DNA of 13,937 nucleotides, from positions 1 through 13,937 of the forward strand of contig CAMKTM010000043.1 of the NCBI GenBank assembly GCA_946415695.1. The letters are read 5' to 3'. Position 1 is the first letter of the stretch, and the number at the start of each line of letters is the position of its first letter. Source of the stretch: an uncultured Prevotellaceae bacterium (GTDB taxonomy: Bacteria; Bacteroidota; Bacteroidia; Bacteroidales; Bacteroidaceae). The notes below the pieces were generated by a model. That model worked only from the letters and a program-made list of their open reading frames with translations. It made no database searches and was not told the DNA's origin. Both the position numbers and the translations under genes were made by a program. This document shows positions 1-8,702 of the stretch, in pieces.

Positions 1-2
1 AA

Positions 3-1193
3 TTGACGAATGCTTTGCCAGACAGCGGCACCTCTACGGAAACTTATACCATAACGGGTTACATTACTCAGATTCTTGGTTCTGTCAGCACTAAGACTGG
101 CGCTCCTCAGCAAAGCTTTTGGATGTCAGACGATAAGGGCGGCGAAAATCAGTTCCAAGCTTATTATGCAAACCTGCCTGAAGGCGTAACCGAGTTCAAG
201 GTAGGAATGAAGGTGAAGATTACCGGCAACCTGATGAAGTATGTCAAGGGAGGTGAAGTCACGCCTGAGATAAAGAATGCCAATGTCGTCATTCTTGAAG
301 AAGGCGGCGGCGACACGCCTCCAGCCGGAGATGCCATTCCTGTGACGTGCGCTGAAGCCGTTCAGCAGACGAATACTCTTGCTGACGGTGCAACCTCTAC
401 CGACATTTATGCCGTTACCGGTTACATTACGGAAGTTATCGGTGAGGTGAGCCTAAAGACCGGAACACCCCAGCAATCCTTCTGGATGGCCGACACAAAG
501 GATGGCGGTCAAGTCTTTCAGGCTTATTGGGCTAACCTGCCCGAAGACGTAAGCGCATTCACCGTCGGTTCGAAGGTGACAATCACCGGCAAGTTGAAGA
601 AGTATGTGAAGAGTGGAGCCGTCACGCCCGAGATACAGAATGCCACAGTCGAAGTCCTTGAAGCAGGCGAAGGCGGCGACACGCCCGAACCTCCTACACC
701 TGGTCCTGGCGGCGAAGAAGTGACAGACCTCGTGAATGGCGACTTCGAGAGCTGGGTAAGCGACGCTGAAGCTACGGGCTGGAAGGCTGCAAGCAGCGCC
801 AGCAATGCAACAGTAAGCAAGAGCACCGATGCCCGCAACGGCAGCTACGCCTGCTGCATCGCAGCTCCTGGCACCACGAACAAGCGTCTTGCCACTCAGG
901 AGATGACGCTCGAAGCAGGTTCCTATACGTTCTCCTTCTATGCGAAATCCTCCACATCCAGTCCATGCCAGACAAGAGGTGGCTTCGTTCCCGTAAATGC
1001 TGACAACTCTGTTGGCACTTATAAATATGGTGACTATACGGACATCAACAATGAAGGATGGACGCTCGTGACGTTCGACTTCGAACTGACAGAAAAGACA
1101 AAACTCTGTCTGCTCGTTATGAACCCAAAGAACAGCACCTATTCCGTCTCGCAAGACATCCTTGTTGACGACGCAACGCTTGTTAAGAAATAA
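3..1193 (+). CDS. Exported protein with two tandem OB-fold-like repeats and a C-terminal jelly-roll-like module (5' end outside window)
   Basis: The reading frame is open to the left edge, so the first visible codon (TTG) is not a start. Residues about 13-97 and 132-219 are two clearly related copies: both have a YxxTGYIT strand, a TPQQSFWM/APQQSFWM segment, a QAYxANLPE stretch, VGxKVxITG and KYVKxGxVTPEI. This is the look of a small OB-fold domain common in exported Bacteroidetes proteins (DUF6359-like; exact family uncertain). Each copy is followed by a GGDTP-type linker, the second one proline/glycine rich (about 222-240). Residues about 243-396 start with a VNGDFESW motif and end in a VDDATL strand, which is typical of CBM4/9-like jelly-roll modules that bind carbohydrate. 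No catalytic motif is visible, so the enzyme domain, if any, lies upstream. The protein is probably exported, but the signal peptide is outside the window. The stop is TAA. Confidence 0.8.
   Translation: MTNALPDSGTSTETYTITGYITQILGSVSTKTGAPQQSFWMSDDKGGENQFQAYYANLPEGVTEFKVGMKVKITGNLMKYVKGGEVTPEIKNANVVILEEGGGDTPPAGDAIPVTCAEAVQQTNTLADGATSTDIYAVTGYITEVIGEVSLKTGTPQQSFWMADTKDGGQVFQAYWANLPEDVSAFTVGSKVTITGKLKKYVKSGAVTPEIQNATVEVLEAGEGGDTPEPPTPGPGGEEVTDLVNGDFESWVSDAEATGWKAASSASNATVSKSTDARNGSYACCIAAPGTTNKRLATQEMTLEAGSYTFSFYAKSSTSSPCQTRGGFVPVNADNSVGTYKYGDYTDINNEGWTLVTFDFELTEKTKLCLLVMNPKNSTYSVSQDILVDDATLVKK
13..660 (+). repeat. Tandem duplication encoding two OB-like domains
   Basis: The stretch coding for the first domain (to about 300) and that for the second (about 345-660) align over their whole length in protein, with long identical blocks such as PQQSFWM and VTPEI. 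The DNA has diverged at many third positions, so the duplication is not recent. More copies may lie upstream of the window. Confidence 0.7.
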
Positions 1194-1249
1194 ATAACGT
1201 CTCGAGTGTGTGTCATAACAGACGTGGTTCCGACGGGAAAAATCACCAT

Positions 1250-1352
1250 CTTATTTCAACACATCGCACGGCACCCCAAAAAACGAGGCACGCCTTGTTT
1301 GCCATAAGAGCGTGCCTCGTTTGCCAACAAGGCACGCTCTTATTGAAATAAG
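1250..1352. repeat. Three-armed nested inverted repeats in intergenic DNA
   Basis: Arm A (1281-1293) is a perfect 13-bp inverted match to 1310-1322. Arm B (1304-1317) is a perfect 14-bp inverted match to 1330-1343. The middle segment 1310-1317 belongs to both stems, so A:B and B:C hairpins cannot form together. An outer 10-bp pair (1250-1259 with 1343-1352) can enclose the set. The position, 90 bp after a stop codon and 110-170 bp before the next start, fits either a terminator for the upstream gene or an attenuator-like switch for the LRR gene. No U-run follows the B:C hairpin, which weakens a simple terminator reading. Function is inferred; the pairing is seen directly. Confidence 0.6.
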
Positions 1353-1451
1353 GCCACAGGGTTATTGAAACTCACCCCCTGCATGACGAGTCGATTTTGA
1401 AGCCACGAAATTATGACACCCCTTCGGAATAACAACTAATTGTCTTTCTAA

Positions 1452-2339
1452 ATGAAACGAATCCAACTCCTTGCTCTGTGTTTCGCTTTTTGCGGAATGC
1501 TACGTGCCTATGACATAGAATTGAACGGCATCTACTATAGCATTATACCCCAGCGTTTTGCCTACGTCACGTATCGAGGATTGGATGTTGAATCGGGCAG
1601 TTATGCCGGTAAAGTTGTGATTCCTTCGCAGATTAGCTACCAGGGGCGCACATACGCCGTCCTGTCTGTGGGCGACAATGCGTTTGCCGGTTGTGACAAA
1701 CTGACGTCTGTCCAATTCCCATCCACCATAAAGGCACTCAGCGATTGTGCCTTTCTTGGTTGTACCAGCTTGCAGCAGGTTACTCTGCCAGCTACGATAC
1801 AAGTCTTTGGCAGTTGTGCCTTCACGGGCTGTACGTCCTTGCAGCAGATTTCTTTGCCTCGCCAGTCAGAGCTTGTGGATTCTCTGACCTTCTATTGTTG
1901 CGCATCGTTGACATCCATCGTCCTGCCCCATCGCGTCCGAACCGTCTGTCAGGGCGCCCTGGAGCATCTTCCTTCGATAACCGACCTGTATTGCTTCTCA
2001 TCTACGCCCCCCGTCGCAGAGCAAGGTGCATTCTCCCTGCCCGACCAGCGGCAATGCACATTGCACGTCCCGAAAGAATCCGTACGATTGTATCAGCAGT
2101 CGCCAGTTTGGAGCAACTTCTACCGCATTGTTGCCCTGACAAACACGGACTACATCACTCAGCACTACCAGCGCGGCGACATCAACGACGACGGCCGGAT
2201 TGATGCCGAAGACCTCGCCCTGCTGCGTCGCCTTATCGTCAGCCTGCCCGACAACGCTTCAGTCCGTTGGGCTGCCGACATCAATGCCGACGGCATAGTC
2301 AATGCCGTGGATTACGTCATGCTCGCTAAAAGATTATAA
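1452..2339 (+). CDS. Secreted BspA-type leucine-rich-repeat protein with C-terminal type I dockerin
   Basis: Residues 1-19 form a signal peptide (KR, hydrophobic core, then LRA before YDIEL). Residues about 30-185 hold LRR_5/BspA-type repeats with the pattern GCxSLxxVxLPxxI and an AFxGC turn (for example AFLGCTSLQQVTLP, AFTGCTSLQQISLP). A linker of about 45 residues follows. Residues 241-295 are a dockerin: two EF-hand-like calcium loops, D243-N245-D247-D254 and D276-N278-D280-D287, with LRR- and LAKRL-type helices after them. LRR_5 proteins are surface or secreted binding proteins. Dockerins bind cohesins in cellulosomes, but in Bacteroidetes they often occur with no known cohesin. The partner is unknown, and no cohesin is in this window. 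The start is the ATG that begins the signal peptide. The gene stands alone, with 258 bp before it. It could be read simply as a leucine-rich repeat protein. Confidence 0.85.
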   Translation: MKRIQLLALCFAFCGMLRAYDIELNGIYYSIIPQRFAYVTYRGLDVESGSYAGKVVIPSQISYQGRTYAVLSVGDNAFAGCDKLTSVQFPSTIKALSDCAFLGCTSLQQVTLPATIQVFGSCAFTGCTSLQQISLPRQSELVDSLTFYCCASLTSIVLPHRVRTVCQGALEHLPSITDLYCFSSTPPVAEQGAFSLPDQRQCTLHVPKESVRLYQQSPVWSNFYRIVALTNTDYITQHYQRGDINDDGRIDAEDLALLRRLIVSLPDNASVRWAADINADGIVNAVDYVMLAKRL

Positions 2340-2434
2340 AAGGAAAGAGAGAGAGGCTGAACATTCCATTAACCCTGCCATAAAACCTCACGCATATCAA
2401 AGCTGTAAAATACATTTTCCGCATCATAGTCGGT

Positions 2435-5400
2435 ATGCTTGTGGTCCTTTATTCGACTTTGCAGCTGTTGACTTCTATCCCCGCCTTTCAAGCAAAGGGA
2501 GCAGACGTCGCGTCGCAATTGCTGAGAAAAAAAATAGGCAGCAAAGTCAGCATCGAGAAGCTGCGCCTGAATATGCTTGGGCATGTCATTTTGGACAATG
2601 TGAAGCTCTACGACAGGCGCGACACACTGATGCTCCAAGCATCGCGCATCGCAGCGAAATTGGATTTAATGCCCCTCGTGGAGAAAAAGATACGCATCTC
2701 CGGAGCACAGCTCATCGGGGCTAAGGCCAAGCTCTACAAGGACGGTGAAGAGCCTTGCAACTATCAGTTCCTCGTGGACGCATTCTCAAAGAAAGACTCC
2801 ATTCATTCGCCTATCGACCTCGGCATAAGTGCACTTGCCGTGCGACGGGGAGACATTCGTTTCGACTTCCTTGACGTGCCGACAACTCCCGGGAAATTCA
2901 ACCCTTACCACATACATCTGAACAAGCTCAGTATGACGGCTCGCATCCTGTCGCACATGCCCGACACCTTCGCCATCGACCTCCGCGAGTTCTCTTGTAC
3001 TGAACAAAGCGGCTTCTCGCTCCAGCAATTTTCTTTTAAGGGCAAAGCCGGACAGCACTCTGCCACAATCCAAGACCTGATGCTCACTCTGCCCGAGACA
3101 AAAATCCATGGCCACTGTTCGATGAGCAACGTCTCGCTCCAGAACATCCTTTCCGGGAAAGGCTTGACAGAAGAAGCCGATTTGGAAGGCGTCATTCTCG
3201 GAAGTATCTGTCCTCGCGACTTGCAGTGCTTGGTGCCGAGACTGGCCACCTTTAGCGATAACATCAACTTCTCTTCGGAAATAAGGATGCAGGACGGCAC
3301 GCTCCATTTGCCCGATCTTTCCGTCAGCGACAACTACAGCAACTTCTCCCTGCTTTGCGACGCCAAGGCCTCCAACTTGCGATACTCTCCAGTCGTCCTT
3401 GCCAACATCAAGGAACTCCGCACAGGGCCTTCCCTTCAACAGTTCCTGACAAGAAACCTCCGGGGAGAGGCCAACGAAATCAGCCCTATCCTCACCAGAC
3501 TGGGAAGTACGAAATCATCCGGGAACATTGCCTGCCGTGACCATAACATCTACACTGATTTCGTGACGGAAAGCGAACAAGGAACCGTTTCCGTGGATGG
3601 CACATTATATAATATGAAGGACGTGGAAGCCGACGTCGTTGCTACAGACGTCAAGTTAGGGCATCTGCTAAACCTCTCAGGCGAAAAGGGAAGCACCGCA
3701 CTTTCGTTGGAAGCCTCCGTCTCAGGCACATTGCCAGGGAAGGACAGGCAGGCGAAGCTCTCTTTGTCCGGCTTGCTCAACAGTCTGACATACATGGACT
3801 ACGAGCATCGCAACATGTTGTTCTCTGCGAATATGTACGGAGAAGCAATCGAGGGGAACGTAACGGTGGACGAGCCGAACGGCCATGCTCTGTTCTCTCT
3901 GCAGACAGCGAAACAGCAAGGGAAGCGTTCGCTCGTGTGCCAGGCAAAGCTGACAGACTTTGCCCCGAACCTTATGAACCTGACGAAACGCTATGCCGGC
4001 GAACGCTTCACCGCAAGTCTCGATGCCGATTTCAGCGACCTTGACCCCGAAAACCTGCAAGGCAAGCTCCGGCTTACAGACCTGAAGATTGCATCAGAAG
4101 AAGACGGGACACTCGAAGTGGGCGACATCGTTCTCAACAGCGATGTGACAGAGAACGGCCAGAGCATGATTGTTCAGAGCGACTTCCTTAATGTCGAGGC
4201 AAGAGGCAACATCAACTGGAAGACTTTGCCGGCCTCCTTCATGCAGCCCATCCGCAAGAGTTTGCCAAGCCTGTTCCTTATGGGCGAAAGCCAACGGCAG
4301 CCTTCGGGCAACAACTTCCTTTTTCATGTTCAGGTGCAGGACACCGTCTTGACCGAACGTTTGTTGGACTCCGACTTCACCTTCAGCCTTCCGGAAAACA
4401 GCATTTTAGAAGGCTCCATCAACGATGCCATCGGGCAGATTGCCCTGCAACTGCACATCCCAAAACTGCTCATAGGCGGCCAACAATTCCAGAACATCGG
4501 CTGTCGCGCAGAAACAGGAAAAGCCTCTCTACAGACAAGCTTCCAATGCGAACGCTTCAGGAACGGCAAACCCATAGAACTTAACTTCGATGCCTACGCC
4601 ACAAACGACAAAGTGACGTCCAACCTGCATTGGGACAACAAGCGCAACATCACCTACAAAGGCAACATCAAATTAACAGGAAACATTCATCGCAATCACT
4701 TGGGCAAGCCCGTCATTGATGCCACGATTGACGAATCGCCCATCGTTATCGGCGATACAGTATGGCACCTCAAGCCCGCATCCATCAGTTACCACGACAA
4801 GGTCATCGACGTAGAAGGCCTGTCCGTCAGCCATGAAAAGCGACACGCCAACATCGGCGGACGTATCTCCAAACTTGACTCCGACACGTTGAACATAGAG
4901 CTGGCCGACATCGACATCGCTTATATCATGGACCTCGTCAACTTTCATAAGGTGGATTTCGATGGCAGGGCGACAGGCAACATCTATGCCACATCGCTAA
5001 TGAAAAAGCCTTTTGCCGACGCATTCCTCAAAGTGAAAGAGTTCACCTTCAACGAAGCGGAACTTGGAGACATGGACCTCTATGCCAATTGGGGAAAGAA
5101 GGAAAGAGCCGTCCTGCTGGAAGCCAACATGAAAGACCCGGACATCGAAGGTGTTACCCCTCAATCGCGGCACTGGACATTGGTGTACGGCACCATCATC
5201 CCCGGAAAGGGAGCACAGGACGGACTTAACCTCAACATTCACACAAACCGCATCAACCTCTTCTTCCTGAACAAATACACGAAAGGAATCTTCCGCGACC
5301 TGCAAGGACGGGCTTCGGGTTGGGCGCTCGTCTATGGTCCTTTCAAGAAGATTAACCTCAAAGGAGACCTCCTCATCAATGAAATGAAGATGCACGTGAT

Positions 5401-6877
5401 GGCGCTCGGTGCTGACTACCATCTTGCTGGCGACAGCGTGTCCATGAGCCCTGACAACATCTGGATTCGTGGCGCACACGTCTATGACAACTTGGGCAAG
5501 CCGGGCGTGGAGGAGCACATGGCATATGTCGATGCGCACCTGATGCACGATGCCTTCAAGAACATGCGCTACGACATCGACATCGATGCCCACAACATGC
5601 TTGGCTACAACTTCCCGCATCAAGGCAGCATGAATTTCTTCGGCACAGCCTACCTCGACGGCAAGGTAAAACTGAATGGCAAACCTGGTACCGTCAACAT
5701 CGACGTGGCAGTCACCCCTAAGCCCGGGACGGTGATTAACTACAATGTCGCCACGTCCGGATCGGCCTCCGAGAAAGAACTTGTCACGTACGAAGCCTTC
5801 AACTCCCGCCAAACATCTCGTGGAAAAAAGGAAGAGACCTCTGCACCTGAAGGTAATGCCGAGGGGTCGGCAGACATTCGCATCAACTTCAATATCAATG
5901 CCAACCCCGATGCCCAGATACGCATCCTCATGGATTCTCGTTCGGGCGACAACATCGCTCTGAACGGCTACGGAGCGCTTAAAGCTAACTTCTACAATAA
6001 AGGGCGCTTCCAACTTTTTGGCACATACCGGGTCAGCGAAGGCAACTACCGCATGTCCATCCACGACCTCATCCGCAAAGACTTCACCTTCGAGCCCGGC
6101 GGTGCCATCGTCTTTGGCGGCGACCCTATGCGTGCCACACTCAACCTGAAAGCGAAGCACATAGTGCCGAATGTCTCCCTCGACGACCTTTCAACCACCG
6201 GGCTCGGACTGTCCAACACTCGTGTCGATTGCATCATGAACCTTGGTGGCCTTGCAAAAGAGCCTGTCGTCTCTTTCGACTTTGACATTCCGAATGCCAA
6301 CGAGGAAGAGAAGCAGATGGTGCGTTCGATGCTCAGCAGCAAGGAGGAACGTGACATGCAGGTCGTCTATCTCCTTGGCGTAGGCCGGTTCTACGACTAT
6401 GGCGGAGCCTCTGCATTGCTTTCAAGGAAGCAGGGACAAGGCGGCAGAGCCATGAACTCCGTGCTGAGCAACACGATTACATCTCGCTTCAATCAAATCA
6501 TGTCCAAGGCATTGGGCGGCACTGGATGGACGTTCGGTACCAATCTCCGCACAGGCGAGGTCGGATGGGAGCGCCTGGACGTAGAAGGCCTGATAAGCGG
6601 CAAAATGCTATCCGGAAGGCTCATCTTCAATGGCAACTTCGGCTATCGCGAGAACAAGAACCGGACGGGAAAGGGCAACTTCATCGGCGACTTCGAAATC
6701 CAGTACAGGCTCTCCCAGCACAGCCCGTTCATATTAAAGGCCTACAACCAAGCCAACGACCGCTACTTCACGCAGTCGTCGCTCAACACCCAAGGCATTG
6801 GCATCAAGTTCCAACGCGACTTCAACCGCTTCAAAGAGCTCTTCATGCGAACAAAGAGAAAGAAGAAGAAGGAATAG
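2435..6877 (+). CDS. tamB: TamB-like translocation and assembly module protein (DUF490 family)
   Basis: The protein is 1480 residues from the first ATG, the usual size for Bacteroidetes TamB. It has an N-terminal membrane anchor, a long beta-rich AsmA/TamB-like body, and a C-terminal TamB (DUF490) region from about residue 1050 to 1450. That region contains GTAYLDGKVKLNG, NPDAQIRILMD, GTYRVSEGNYRMS, FEPGGAIVFGGDP, AKEPVVSFDFDIPN and VVYLLGVGRFY. The tail is basic (KRKKKKE). Proteins of this family span the periplasm from the inner membrane and act in outer-membrane protein insertion or lipid transport between membranes. No tamA is in the window. The start is doubtful. In frame upstream of 2435, after the stop at 2381-2383, codons 2384-2434 read on as a basic, hydrophobic stretch (AVKYIFRIIVG) typical of the anchor's beginning, yet hold no ATG, GTG or TTG. 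ATG 2435 is therefore the first standard start but cuts the anchor short. Confidence 0.9.
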   Translation: MLVVLYSTLQLLTSIPAFQAKGADVASQLLRKKIGSKVSIEKLRLNMLGHVILDNVKLYDRRDTLMLQASRIAAKLDLMPLVEKKIRISGAQLIGAKAKLYKDGEEPCNYQFLVDAFSKKDSIHSPIDLGISALAVRRGDIRFDFLDVPTTPGKFNPYHIHLNKLSMTARILSHMPDTFAIDLREFSCTEQSGFSLQQFSFKGKAGQHSATIQDLMLTLPETKIHGHCSMSNVSLQNILSGKGLTEEADLEGVILGSICPRDLQCLVPRLATFSDNINFSSEIRMQDGTLHLPDLSVSDNYSNFSLLCDAKASNLRYSPVVLANIKELRTGPSLQQFLTRNLRGEANEISPILTRLGSTKSSGNIACRDHNIYTDFVTESEQGTVSVDGTLYNMKDVEADVVATDVKLGHLLNLSGEKGSTALSLEASVSGTLPGKDRQAKLSLSGLLNSLTYMDYEHRNMLFSANMYGEAIEGNVTVDEPNGHALFSLQTAKQQGKRSLVCQAKLTDFAPNLMNLTKRYAGERFTASLDADFSDLDPENLQGKLRLTDLKIASEEDGTLEVGDIVLNSDVTENGQSMIVQSDFLNVEARGNINWKTLPASFMQPIRKSLPSLFLMGESQRQPSGNNFLFHVQVQDTVLTERLLDSDFTFSLPENSILEGSINDAIGQIALQLHIPKLLIGGQQFQNIGCRAETGKASLQTSFQCERFRNGKPIELNFDAYATNDKVTSNLHWDNKRNITYKGNIKLTGNIHRNHLGKPVIDATIDESPIVIGDTVWHLKPASISYHDKVIDVEGLSVSHEKRHANIGGRISKLDSDTLNIELADIDIAYIMDLVNFHKVDFDGRATGNIYATSLMKKPFADAFLKVKEFTFNEAELGDMDLYANWGKKERAVLLEANMKDPDIEGVTPQSRHWTLVYGTIIPGKGAQDGLNLNIHTNRINLFFLNKYTKGIFRDLQGRASGWALVYGPFKKINLKGDLLINEMKMHVMALGADYHLAGDSVSMSPDNIWIRGAHVYDNLGKPGVEEHMAYVDAHLMHDAFKNMRYDIDIDAHNMLGYNFPHQGSMNFFGTAYLDGKVKLNGKPGTVNIDVAVTPKPGTVINYNVATSGSASEKELVTYEAFNSRQTSRGKKEETSAPEGNAEGSADIRINFNINANPDAQIRILMDSRSGDNIALNGYGALKANFYNKGRFQLFGTYRVSEGNYRMSIHDLIRKDFTFEPGGAIVFGGDPMRATLNLKAKHIVPNVSLDDLSTTGLGLSNTRVDCIMNLGGLAKEPVVSFDFDIPNANEEEKQMVRSMLSSKEERDMQVVYLLGVGRFYDYGGASALLSRKQGQGGRAMNSVLSNTITSRFNQIMSKALGGTGWTFGTNLRTGEVGWERLDVEGLISGKMLSGRLIFNGNFGYRENKNRTGKGNFIGDFEIQYRLSQHSPFILKAYNQANDRYFTQSSLNTQGIGIKFQRDFNRFKELFMRTKRKKKKE

Positions 6878-7038
6878 CCGTCCTCTCCTCTGCCGAAACT
6901 CCTCTCCTATCCCGCGTAAAAGCAAACACTTACCCGGCCTTGCCTTTCGGGCAAAATTGATAATGGTGGTACATTTCGCCAATCACCAAACTATCTGAAA
7001 AAAGCATTCGTCAGTTTCACGTAAAGTATGATTCAAAT

Positions 7039-8568
7039 ATGAAACGGATTCTTATAGCGCTTGCGCTTGTCTCTGGATTGATGAGCGCCAAAGCCCAACC
7101 ACAACCGATTAACTTGATACCGGTGCCGGCAGAGTATTCTGTTCGCTCGGGCCCCGAAGGTCGATGCAAATCGAGCATCTGTTCCAAAGAGCTTGCCTGC
7201 CTGAAGGAGAAGGTACGCATCTCGGAAAAGGCTCTCCTCCGTCGTTTGGGAGGCAGAAATCTTTCTGATTGGCAGCTGAAGTCGGCCTATTGGATAGAGC
7301 TGGGGAAGAAATGTGTGAAGATTGTAGCAGCCGACGAGGAAGGCGTATTTTATGCCCGTCAGACACTGAAGATGATGGCTTCCTTAGACAGCACGCCGCC
7401 CTGCTGCACCATTCTCGATTGGCCGCGCTTCCGCTACAGAGGCCTGATGCTCGACGAGAGCAGACATTTCCAAGGAAAAGACTTCGTGAAGAAGCAGTTG
7501 GAGATGATGGCTCTCCTGAAGATGAACCGCTTCCATTTCCATTTGGTGGACAATCCGGGCTGGCGTGTGCAGATTGATGCTTATCCTCGGCTCACGAAGC
7601 TGACGGCTTGGCGTCCTCAAGCCTATTTCTGGGATTGGGAAAAGAACGAGATAGGTGGGCCTTTCGTTGAGGAGGGAACGCCTGGGGCTTACGGCGGTTA
7701 CTATACCAAACAGGATGTTGCCGACATTCTATCCTTTGCCGACGAGAGGCATATTGAGGTGATTCCCGAAATTGAGATGCCCGGGCATAACTACGAAACC
7801 CGTGCGGCTTATCCCGAACTGGCTTGCCAATTGCCGAATGGCGGAAAAGACCCCTGGGAACTTTGTCCGGGGAAAGAGAGCACGTTCGAGTTCTTGGAGA
7901 AAGTGCTGCTGGAGGTCTTTGAAATGTTTCCCTCACAGTACATCCACATAGGCGGCGACGAAGCTCGCAAGAACAACTGGAAGATTTGTCCGGATTGTCA
8001 GGCTCGGATGCAGGCCGAAGGGCTGAAGAGCGCAGAGGAACTTCAGAGCTACACGATAAAGCGGATGGAACGCTTTGCCCACGAACACGGCAAGCGCATC
8101 ATCGGCTGGGACGAAATCCTTCAGGGAGGACTGGCCCCCGATGCCACGGTCATGTCTTGGCACGGAACAGAGGCAGGCCTGCAAGCCGTTCGGGAAGGAC
8201 ACGACGTGATTTTCACGCCCACACATTATTATTATCTGGACTACCATCAAGACCCAGCTCAGTTCCGACCCGTTGGACGCCTTGTGTCCCTGGAGAAAGT
8301 CTATTCCTTCGAACCAATGGCGGAGAGCATTCCCGAGGCCGATGCCCATCATGTCCTGGGCGTTCAGGGCAACCTGTGGACAGAGCACGTCCAGGAAGCC
8401 TGGCACGCCGAAATGATGCTCTATCCCCGAGCCTTTGCCATTGCAGAAACGGGATGGAGTCAGGCAGAAAGGAAGAACTGGCCAGACTTCGAGCGAAGAG
8501 CATCAGTCCTGTCGGCTGTCGCTCGCAAATGGGGATATACCGTGTACCCGCCGTCTCCACAGCAATAA
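7039..8568 (+). CDS. Secreted beta-N-acetylhexosaminidase, glycoside hydrolase family 20
   Basis: This enzyme removes terminal beta-linked GlcNAc or GalNAc from glycans by substrate-assisted catalysis. Residues 1-19 are a signal peptide (KRILIALALVSGLMSAKA) without a lipobox cysteine, so it is periplasmic or secreted rather than a lipoprotein. Residues about 22-125 match the GH20b alpha/beta domain (NLIPVPAEY at the start, GVFYARQTLKMM at the end). The TIM barrel follows, from FRYRGLMLDESRHFQ on. Its landmarks are FHFHLVDNPGWRVQID, PEIEMPGH, the catalytic pair in HIGGDEA (D307-E308), GWDEILQGGLAPDATVMSWHGTEAG and the late NLWTEHVQ tryptophan motif. Its 509 residues suggest no additional binding module. 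The gene lies 161 bp after tamB and converges on tsaD. A role in host mucin, chitin-derived or recycled cell-wall sugars is possible; the sequence does not decide. Confidence 0.93.
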   Translation: MKRILIALALVSGLMSAKAQPQPINLIPVPAEYSVRSGPEGRCKSSICSKELACLKEKVRISEKALLRRLGGRNLSDWQLKSAYWIELGKKCVKIVAADEEGVFYARQTLKMMASLDSTPPCCTILDWPRFRYRGLMLDESRHFQGKDFVKKQLEMMALLKMNRFHFHLVDNPGWRVQIDAYPRLTKLTAWRPQAYFWDWEKNEIGGPFVEEGTPGAYGGYYTKQDVADILSFADERHIEVIPEIEMPGHNYETRAAYPELACQLPNGGKDPWELCPGKESTFEFLEKVLLEVFEMFPSQYIHIGGDEARKNNWKICPDCQARMQAEGLKSAEELQSYTIKRMERFAHEHGKRIIGWDEILQGGLAPDATVMSWHGTEAGLQAVREGHDVIFTPTHYYYLDYHQDPAQFRPVGRLVSLEKVYSFEPMAESIPEADAHHVLGVQGNLWTEHVQEAWHAEMMLYPRAFAIAETGWSQAERKNWPDFERRASVLSAVARKWGYTVYPPSPQQ

Positions 8569-8628
8569 TTGCTGTACGACTTTCCCTTCGGAAAAGCAAA
8601 ATCCTTGAGGCATGGCACGCCATGTCGT

Positions 8629-8694
8629 TTGCTTTTACATGTACGTGCAATTGCTTCTACATGTACAAGCAATTGCTTTTACATGTACAAGCAA
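8629..8694. repeat. Family A array, copy 1: three tandem 22-bp near-palindromes
   Basis: Three units abut exactly: 8629-8650, 8651-8672 and 8673-8694. Each has arms TTGCTT and AAGCAA around the centre TACATGTA, with one unpaired base between arm and centre on either side. Unit 1 differs in its right arm (GTGCAA). The junctions make the palindrome GCAATTGC. The array fills the gap between the convergent GH20 gene and tsaD. It matches the array at 13725-13790 in reverse complement at 63 of 66 positions, and the middle units are identical. It is probably a REP-like interspersed element; a terminator or a protein-binding array is also possible. Confidence 0.85.
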
Positions 8695-8702
8695 GCTCCA
8701 TG

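Noticed and set aside
453..1154. Long minus-strand open frame (233 codons) under the first gene
   Set aside because: It lies antisense to a well-supported coding frame with clear domain repeats, and its translation shows no family feature and cysteine/arginine-rich random composition.
4997..6160. Minus-strand open frame of 387 codons inside tamB
   Set aside because: It is antisense to the conserved TamB C-terminal region. Its valine/aspartate-rich translation is what the complement of the coding strand gives by codon bias.
6934..6955. TTGCC/GGCAA hairpin after tamB considered as a terminator
   Set aside because: The stem is 5 bp and is followed by AAAATT rather than a T-run.
8611..8624. Small inverted repeat CATGGC/GCCATG after the GH20 gene considered as its terminator
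   Set aside because: Only 6-bp arms with a 2-base spacer and no proper T-run directly after, so support is too weak.
8629..8694. Family A array considered as a CRISPR array
   Set aside because: There are no spacers: the 22-bp units abut directly and only three are present.
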